DNA of 5,201 bases from JBDSTZ01 sp039927975. Lineage in GTDB: Bacteria; Pseudomonadota; Gammaproteobacteria; Burkholderiales; Burkholderiaceae_D. The notes under the pieces are model-generated. The model was given only the letters and a program-made list of their open reading frames with translations. It was not told the DNA's origin and did no database searches. Within the stretch, counting starts at the first letter, position 1. Each line of letters opens with the position of its first letter. This document shows positions 1-5,201 of the stretch, piece after piece. The stretch spans positions 1 to 5,201 of the forward strand of contig JBDSTZ010000477.1 of NCBI GenBank assembly GCA_039927975.1, given 5' to 3'. The translations under genes were made by a program, and so were the position numbers.

Positions 1-336
1 ACGCTGGTGCGGGTGGCCGGCGCGCTGGCGGCGCTGTTGCATCGCCCGCTCGACCTGATCGCCCGCTACGGCGGCGAGGAATTCGCCGTCATCCTGCCCG
101 AGATGGACCGCGCCGAGAGCCTGGCCATGGCGGAGAACATGCGGCGCCGGATCACCGACCTGCGGATCGAACATGTGTGCGCCAGCGTGGCCAAGCACAT
201 CACCGTGAGCATCGGTGTGGCGACCCAGTGCAGCGAGCATCCGGCCGAAGTGCCGGCCCTGATCGGCGCCGCCGACCGCGCCCTGTACACGGCCAAGCGC
301 ACTGGGCGCGACCGGGTGGAGATGCAGGCGCTGTAA
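1..336 (+). CDS. Diguanylate cyclase, C-terminal part of GGDEF domain (5' truncated)
   Basis: This is the last 111 residues of a protein whose start lies left of the window. GGDEF domains condense two GTP into the second messenger cyclic di-GMP. The active-site loop reads RYGGEEF (GGEEF at visible residues 24-28, bases 70-84), an accepted variant that keeps the metal-binding and catalytic acidic residues. Exactly five residues before it is RPLD (15-18), matching the RxxD inhibitory I-site, so product feedback is likely retained. Further on come the typical VSIGVAT strand and the closing ADRALYTAKRTGRDRV helix, after which the protein stops almost at once. The earlier metal-binding part of the domain and any sensor domain are out of view, so signal input and membrane location cannot be judged. 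The neighbour downstream is convergent. Family assignment is secure; the specific gene is not recognisable. Confidence 0.95.
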   Translation, partial: TLVRVAGALAALLHRPLDLIARYGGEEFAVILPEMDRAESLAMAENMRRRITDLRIEHVCASVAKHITVSIGVATQCSEHPAEVPALIGAADRALYTAKRTGRDRVEMQAL

Positions 337-338
337 GC

Positions 339-464
339 CTGCGGGCGCTCGGCGACACGGCGCCCGTCAGCGCCCCCTATGAAGCCGTGCTGGGCGCGCC
401 GGTCGGCGTCCATCCTAAAACGCTCAGCGACACCGAGGCGCAGTTGAAGGCACTGAAGAAATAG
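339..464 (+). other. Coding-like + frame after the GGDEF gene; possible tail or small ORF
   Basis: After the GGDEF stop at 334-336, the frame two bases on stays open for about 41 codons to a TAG at 462-464. Roughly four fifths of its codons end in G or C, as in the real genes nearby. The conceptual peptide contains SAPYEAVLGAPVGVHPKTLS and ends in a Lys-rich helix-like stretch (TEAQLKALKK). No ATG starts it: the only in-frame ATG lies far inside the GGDEF gene (177), and a GTG at 387 would leave 25 residues. It could be a C-terminal extension put out of frame by an indel, a small gene with a rare start, or chance in GC-rich DNA. I do not recognise a family and list it only as a candidate. Confidence 0.25.
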
Positions 465-489
465 TGGCGCGCGCAGGCGCGGGCCCCGC

Positions 490-993
490 TCATTTAGGCA
501 CGATGCAACCGTACAGGTGGCGCCCCTCGTGCGCGCCGGCGTCGATGTGATGCACGATGATGGCGCCGTCGCGCTGCTTCGCCAGGCAGAAGCGCGCGCT
601 GTAGAGACGCGGGGCCTCGGGTCCGCGCTCGACGGCGTCGATGCGCACCTCGTAGACTTTGCCCGCGTCAAGCGTGGCGGCCGGCGTCTTGGGCAGCGCC
701 TGCACCCGGCCCGCGTACGGAATGCACATGCTGTAGAGGACCGGGAAGGACCGCTCGGCCGGTATCGCCATGGTCCACAGCGGCTTGTGCCCCTTGCCGG
801 TCTCGGACACCGTCACCGACTTGAAATTCGGCGCGCCGCCGCGCCTTTCCTCTTTCTCCGAGATCGTGAAGCAGGGATTGGCGCCCACGCTTTCGCGCAC
901 CTCCGCTTCGCCGATGCGCGGCGCCGGGACCGCGGCGGACACGCTCGCCGCCGCCAGCAGCAGGGCCAAGGGGTAGGTATTCTGGGGTGACAT
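490..993 (-). CDS. Small exported protein of unknown function with four cysteines
   Basis: This is a 167-residue protein not assigned to a family. The N-terminus looks like a Sec signal peptide: a short polar start, a hydrophobic core (residues 8-18, LALLLAAASV) and a plausible signal peptidase I site after SVSA (about residue 20). There is no lipobox cysteine, so the mature protein of about 147 residues is expected in the periplasm or outside the cell. It has four cysteines (41, 90, 136, 163), enough for two disulfides, and no later hydrophobic segment. The C-terminal half (about 112-165) alternates like beta strands. The ATG start is supported by GAGG (999-1002) five bases upstream. It lies 112 bases beyond the end of the peptidase-like gene on the same strand, so it may or may not be cotranscribed, and is convergent with the GGDEF gene. 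Reality as a gene is likely; function is unknown. Confidence 0.8.
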   Translation of the reverse strand: MSPQNTYPLALLLAAASVSAAVPAPRIGEAEVRESVGANPCFTISEKEERRGGAPNFKSVTVSETGKGHKPLWTMAIPAERSFPVLYSMCIPYAGRVQALPKTPAATLDAGKVYEVRIDAVERGPEAPRLYSARFCLAKQRDGAIIVHHIDAGAHEGRHLYGCIVPK

Positions 994-998
994 TACAG

Positions 999-1002
999 CC
1001 TC
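999..1002 (-). promoter_or_regulatory. Ribosome binding site of the exported-protein gene
   Basis: On the - strand GAGG stands five bases before the ATG at 991-993. This supports that start, which is also the one that places the signal peptide at the N-terminus. No convincing -35/-10 pair was found in the 112 bases upstream. Confidence 0.5.
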
Positions 1003-1105
1003 GCGCGGGAAAAGAAGGTCAACAGCAAGCTGCCAGCGTACGGCCTTCAGGCCTCAAAGCGTTGACTTGACGCAACTTTTAACGGAGGCGTACGGGATGG
1101 CGGCG

Positions 1106-1651
1106 CTACCAAAGCGGCCGCATGGCCAGCCGCCGCGCGATGCCGGACGGCAGGTTGGCGCGTTCTTGCGGATGCGCGAGGAATTGCGCCAGCACGCGCT
1201 CGAACAGGGCCAGGCTGCCGGCGTAGTTGCCTTGCCGCATCGCGCCCGGTTTGCCGACAAACTTCAATACGAAATAATCGGCCAGCAGATCGCCCTGCGC
1301 TTCCATGTTGAAGTCTGCCAGGGTAGCGTCGGGCGCCAGGCGGTAGGCGTAATCGAGGCCAATCCGCAGCGCGCCGCGCAGGCGCACCGGGTAGCCGAGT
1401 TGATGCTGCCAGACGTGCACCATCTCGTGCATGAACCAGTGCTGGTCGTGCGGGCTGGCGCCGGCGAAGTCGGCGCGCCAGCAGCTATGGTGAAAATACA
1501 GATGGCCGTTGGGAGCCATCGCGCAATGTTTCGGCTGCAAGCCGAATGGCAGGTAACGCCGGTCGTGCACGCGCACCCTGCCAGTGTCGATGGCCGCGCC
1601 GAACAGCCAGCGCACCATCGCCATCTCGCCACCAGTGAGCGGACGGGCCAT
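1106..1651 (-). CDS. HExxH zinc-metallopeptidase-like protein (DUF4157 / 'Vgr-related' type)
   Basis: This is a 181-residue protein with no signal peptide and no membrane segment. The central motif is HEMVHVWQHQLG (residues 75-86), an HExxH zinc-binding helix; Glu117 in NMEAQGDLLADYF about 40 residues later is a possible third ligand. The N-terminal pattern, an LTxxE-like start followed by FGAAIDTGRVRVHDRRYLPF (residues 17-36), resembles the opening of DUF4157 domains and of proteins annotated 'Vgr-related protein'. Both labels come from memory and are unchecked. DUF4157 domains are often linked to secreted toxins and contractile injection systems, but nothing of that kind is in the window. 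The start has AGGA seven bases upstream. It begins 39 bases after the eda stop on the same strand, so cotranscription with edd-eda is likely. A metabolic role is not evident. The metallopeptidase fold is fairly sure; activity and substrate are unknown. Confidence 0.8.
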   Translation of the reverse strand: MARPLTGGEMAMVRWLFGAAIDTGRVRVHDRRYLPFGLQPKHCAMAPNGHLYFHHSCWRADFAGASPHDQHWFMHEMVHVWQHQLGYPVRLRGALRIGLDYAYRLAPDATLADFNMEAQGDLLADYFVLKFVGKPGAMRQGNYAGSLALFERVLAQFLAHPQERANLPSGIARRLAMRPLW

Positions 1652-1658
1652 GCCGCGT

Positions 1659-1662
1659 TCCT
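1659..1662 (-). promoter_or_regulatory. Ribosome binding site of the metallopeptidase-like gene
   Basis: AGGA on the - strand is seven bases before the ATG at 1649-1651, within the 39-base gap after eda. It gives the third gene of the run its own translation signal, unlike eda, which appears coupled to edd. Confidence 0.5.
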
Positions 1663-1690
1663 GCCCGCTGCGCGCCTGATACCTGTCGAC

Positions 1691-2313
1691 TTACTGACGC
1701 AGTGCCGCCGCCGCGCGCGCCAGCTCGGTGATCTTGTCCCACGGCCCCGCCACCATCAGGTCGCTCGGGGTGAGCCACGAGCCGCCGACGCAGGCGACGT
1801 TTTTACAGGCCAGGAACTGCGGCGCGGTCTCGATCGAGATGCCGCCGGTCGGGCAAAAGGTCACGTCCGGCAGCGGACCGCCGATCGCCTTCAACATGCC
1901 CACGCCGCCCGCCGGCACCGCCGGGAACAGCTTGAGCTGGCGGAAGCCCGCTTCGCGCGCGGCCATCACTTCGGACGGCGTCATCACGCCCGGCAGCAGC
2001 GGCAGGCCGCTCTTGCGCGACGCTTCGATCAGCGCTGGCGTCAGGCCCGGCGAGACGCCGAACACCGCGCCGGCGTCGCGCGCGGCGGTGAACTCCTCCG
2101 GCTGGAGCAGCGTGCCGACGCCGACGATCGCCCCCGGCACCTCGGCCATCGCGCGGATCGCGTCCAGGCCGTACTGGGTGCGCAGGGTCACTTCCAGCAC
2201 GCGGATGCCGCCCGCCACCAGCGCGCGCGCCAGCGGCACGGCGTGGTCGGGATTGTCGATGGCGATAACGGGGATCACGCTCGCCGAGCGCATGATGTCG
2301 AGCAGGTTCATGG

Positions 2314-2317
<4 letters not shown>
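1691..2317 (-). CDS. eda: 2-dehydro-3-deoxy-phosphogluconate (KDPG) aldolase
   Basis: This class I aldolase cleaves KDPG to pyruvate and glyceraldehyde-3-phosphate, the last specific step of the cytoplasmic Entner-Doudoroff pathway; related enzymes also act on 4-hydroxy-2-oxoglutarate. The 208 residues are close to the family's usual length (about 213 in E. coli). A single TIM barrel is recognisable throughout: VIPVIAI at 14-20, LEVTLRT at 41-47 with the proposed base Glu42 and the substrate-contacting Arg46, GVGTLL at 66-71, SPGLTP at 89-94, the Schiff-base lysine Lys129 in LKLFPA, the phosphate-binding CPTGGIS at 155-161, and GGSWL at 178-182. All expected catalytic residues are present. 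The ATG overlaps the edd stop as ATGA; a second ATG two codons on is possible, but the first fits coupling. No clear Shine-Dalgarno precedes it, so translation probably depends on ribosomes finishing edd. Confidence 0.97.
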
Positions 2318-4233
<1,916 letters not shown>

Positions 4234-4239
4234 GGTCGA

Positions 4240-4244
4240 TCCTT
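4240..4244 (-). promoter_or_regulatory. Ribosome binding site fixing the edd start
   Basis: AAGGA on the - strand lies six bases before the ATG at 4231-4233. This near-ideal spacing favours it over the second ATG at 4222-4224, for which the distance would be 15 bases, and over the upstream ATG at 4330-4332. Confidence 0.75.
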
Positions 4245-4257
4245 TGAATGTTATTTC

Positions 4258-4272
4258 TGAAATTTTACTACA
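4258..4272. promoter_or_regulatory. HexR-like operator, edd-proximal
   Basis: The 15-mer TGAAATTTTACTACA is an imperfect palindrome close to the proteobacterial HexR consensus, recalled as TGTARTWWWAYTACA. The right half ACTACA is perfect and the left half matches at four of six positions. It lies about 25 bases upstream of the edd start codon, where a bound repressor would block the promoter or early elongation. HexR is an RpiR-family regulator that senses KDPG, the product of Edd. Assignment is by motif and context only; hexR is not in the window. Confidence 0.6.
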
Positions 4273-4293
4273 AATCGTTGAGCCAATGCACGA

Positions 4294-4299
4294 ATTATG
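4294..4299 (-). promoter_or_regulatory. Possible -10 hexamer for the edd operon
   Basis: CATAAT on the - strand matches five of six bases of the sigma-70 -10 element, but no good -35 hexamer lies 15-18 bases upstream. A second candidate, TAAAAT at 4262-4267, lies inside the HexR-like site. Either would let HexR repress by occlusion or roadblock. The choice between them is uncertain. Confidence 0.3.
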
Positions 4300-4394
4300 C
4301 GTCACAACTCCTGTAGATGACGGTCCGTTCAATTTTTGGCGGATCCGTTCCGCTAGGCTATAGAAGCGCCATTAGGGGCAGTCCAGCACATTTT

Positions 4395-4409
4395 TGTAGT
4401 GAATTTACG
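4395..4409. promoter_or_regulatory. HexR-like operator, pgi-proximal
   Basis: The 15-mer TGTAGTGAATTTACG has a perfect left half (TGTAGT) and a right half matching the recalled HexR consensus at four of six positions. Read on the opposite strand, the edd-proximal site agrees with it at 11 of 15 positions. It overlaps the -35 region of the best pgi promoter candidate. Its strong half faces edd while that of the other site faces pgi, so the pair is arranged in mirror image. Confidence 0.6.
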
Positions 4410-4420
4410 CGTTTTTCCTG

Positions 4421-4426
4421 TATTAT
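4421..4426 (+). promoter_or_regulatory. Possible -10 hexamer for pgi
   Basis: TATTAT, preceded directly by TG, is the best -10 candidate before pgi and lies in the AT-rich stretch 4390-4437. No strong -35 is seen; the region where it should lie is occupied by the HexR-like site. Transcription from here would give an untranslated leader of roughly 70 bases. Confidence 0.35.
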
Positions 4427-4441
4427 TCAATAATCTATTGC

Positions 4442-4457
4442 GCATCGCCGCATCGCC
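4442..4457 (+). repeat. Two tandem copies of GCATCGCC in the pgi leader
   Basis: GCATCGCC is repeated directly (4442-4449 and 4450-4457), followed after GCA by the degenerate copy GCACCGCC (4461-4468). It lies between the proposed pgi -10 and the start codon. It may be a simple slippage product; no function is evident. Confidence 0.6.
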
Positions 4458-4505
4458 GCAGCACCGCCGGCCTGCCCGACAACCACTCACTGTACTCCAA
4501 CGCCC

Positions 4506-5201
4506 ATGAATATGCGCCAGCCAGCTCTCACCGCCACCGCCAGTTTCCAGGCGCTCGCCACCCATGCCGTCGACGCCACGCAGTGGCAGTTGCGCGACCT
4601 GTTCGCCATGGACCCGCAGCGCTTCGCCAACCTGTCGCTGGAGGCGGCCGGGATCTTCCTAGACTATTCAAAAAACCGCCTCGATGGGCGCACGCTTGAA
4701 CTGCTGCTTGAGCTGGCGCGCGAACGCGGTGTGGAGGCGCAGCGCGACGCCATGTTCGCCGGCGAGAAGATCAACCTGACCGAACACCGCGCGGTGCTGC
4801 ACACGGCGCTGCGCGCGCCGGCCGAAGTTGGCCTGATAGTCGACGGCCAGGACGTCGGCGCCGACGTGCACGCCGTGCTGGCGCGGGTCAAGGCCTTTAC
4901 CGACGCGGTGCGCGCCGGCACCTGGCTCGGCCATTCGGGCAAGCCGATCACCGACATCGTCAACATCGGCATCGGCGGTTCCGACCTGGGGCCAAAGATG
5001 GTGTGCCTCGCGCTGCGCCACTACGCCCATCCGCGCCTGGCGATGCACTTCGTCTCTAACGTCGACGGCCACGACCTCGACGCCACGCTGGCGCGCGTCG
5101 ATCCCGAGACCACCCTCTTCATCGTCGCCTCGAAGACCTTCACCACCGCGGAGACCATGCTCAACGCGCAAAGCGCGCGCGCCTGGTTCCTGCGCCACGC
5201 C
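4506..5201 (+). CDS. pgi: Glucose-6-phosphate isomerase (3' truncated by window edge)
   Basis: Pgi reversibly converts glucose-6-phosphate to fructose-6-phosphate in the cytoplasm. The visible 232 residues, about two fifths of a protein of roughly 550, follow E. coli-type Pgi closely: LDYSKNR at 52-58, FAGEKINLTEHRAVLH at 84-99, the sugar-phosphate loop IGIGGSDLGP at 154-163, MHFVSNVDG at 180-188 and ASKTFTT at 208-214, with its phosphate-binding Ser/Thr residues. The later catalytic Glu, His and Lys lie beyond the window. The frame is closed by TAA at 4431-4433, and ATG 4506 is the first ATG, GTG or TTG after it; a second ATG follows at 4512. No Shine-Dalgarno sequence precedes either. The gene is divergent from edd-eda and shares its control region. 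With the Entner-Doudoroff enzymes it may recycle fructose-6-phosphate back to glucose-6-phosphate. Confidence 0.97.
   Translation, partial: MNMRQPALTATASFQALATHAVDATQWQLRDLFAMDPQRFANLSLEAAGIFLDYSKNRLDGRTLELLLELARERGVEAQRDAMFAGEKINLTEHRAVLHTALRAPAEVGLIVDGQDVGADVHAVLARVKAFTDAVRAGTWLGHSGKPITDIVNIGIGGSDLGPKMVCLALRHYAHPRLAMHFVSNVDGHDLDATLARVDPETTLFIVASKTFTTAETMLNAQSARAWFLRHA

Noticed and set aside
342..366. GC hairpin (CGGGCGC, 11-base loop, GCGCCCG) after the GGDEF gene as a terminator
   Set aside because: The seven-pair stem is real, but no T-run follows on either strand and it lies within a coding-like frame. Such stems are frequent by chance at this GC content.
1041..1080. Short inverted repeats (GGCC-TTCA-GGCC; GCGT-N7-ACGC followed by AACTTTT) as a terminator
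   Set aside because: Stems are only four perfect pairs. The T-run is on the + strand, where no gene ends nearby; on the - strand, where the operon ends, no U-tract follows.
4234..4332. N-terminal extension of Edd from the upstream ATG at 4332
   Set aside because: Edd homology starts near VTNRII, a good ribosome binding site precedes ATG 4233, and the extension would cover the HexR-like operator and AT-rich promoter DNA.
4353..4565. 70-codon - strand frame across the pgi leader
   Set aside because: It has no resemblance to a known protein, covers the AT-rich control region and repeat, and overlaps the start of pgi antisense.
4668..5198. - strand open frames opposite pgi
   Set aside because: They are antisense to the clearly conserved pgi coding sequence, with Arg/Ala/Ser-rich products typical of shadow frames.

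Overview
The window is high-GC proteobacterial DNA. Gene content and protein similarity suggest a betaproteobacterium of the Oxalobacteraceae type (Massilia, Duganella or Janthinobacterium relatives). This is an inference from recalled family resemblance, not from a search. No rRNA, tRNA, CRISPR array, insertion sequence or phage gene is visible, and no gene-free stretch exceeds 300 bases.

Layout, left to right: (1) the 3' end of a + strand diguanylate cyclase (GGDEF) gene, cut by the window edge and ending at 336; (2) a 153-base gap to the convergent neighbour, in which another + frame (339-464) looks coding and may be a small gene or a displaced C-terminal tail; (3) a - strand gene for a small exported protein with four cysteines (490-993), of unknown function; (4) a - strand run, probably one operon, of edd (2314-4233), eda (1691-2317) and a HExxH metallopeptidase-like gene (1106-1651); (5) an AT-richer divergent control region (4234-4505); (6) the first 232 codons of pgi on the + strand, running off the right edge.

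Edd and Eda form the diagnostic core of the Entner-Doudoroff pathway: 6-phosphogluconate to KDPG, then to pyruvate and glyceraldehyde-3-phosphate. Pgi, read divergently, interconverts glucose-6-phosphate and fructose-6-phosphate and can return hexose phosphate to the pathway. The shared intergenic region carries two 15-bp imperfect palindromes, one near each gene, resembling operators of HexR, the KDPG-responsive RpiR-family regulator. This would put edd-eda and pgi under common control.

The metabolic core is well-known biology. The parts worth a second look are the paired HexR-like sites, a Pro-rich/acidic tail of about 35 residues on Edd that ends exactly in the eda start, the metallopeptidase-like gene behind eda, and the coding-like frame after the GGDEF gene. 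I do not see convincing evidence of a wholly new system.
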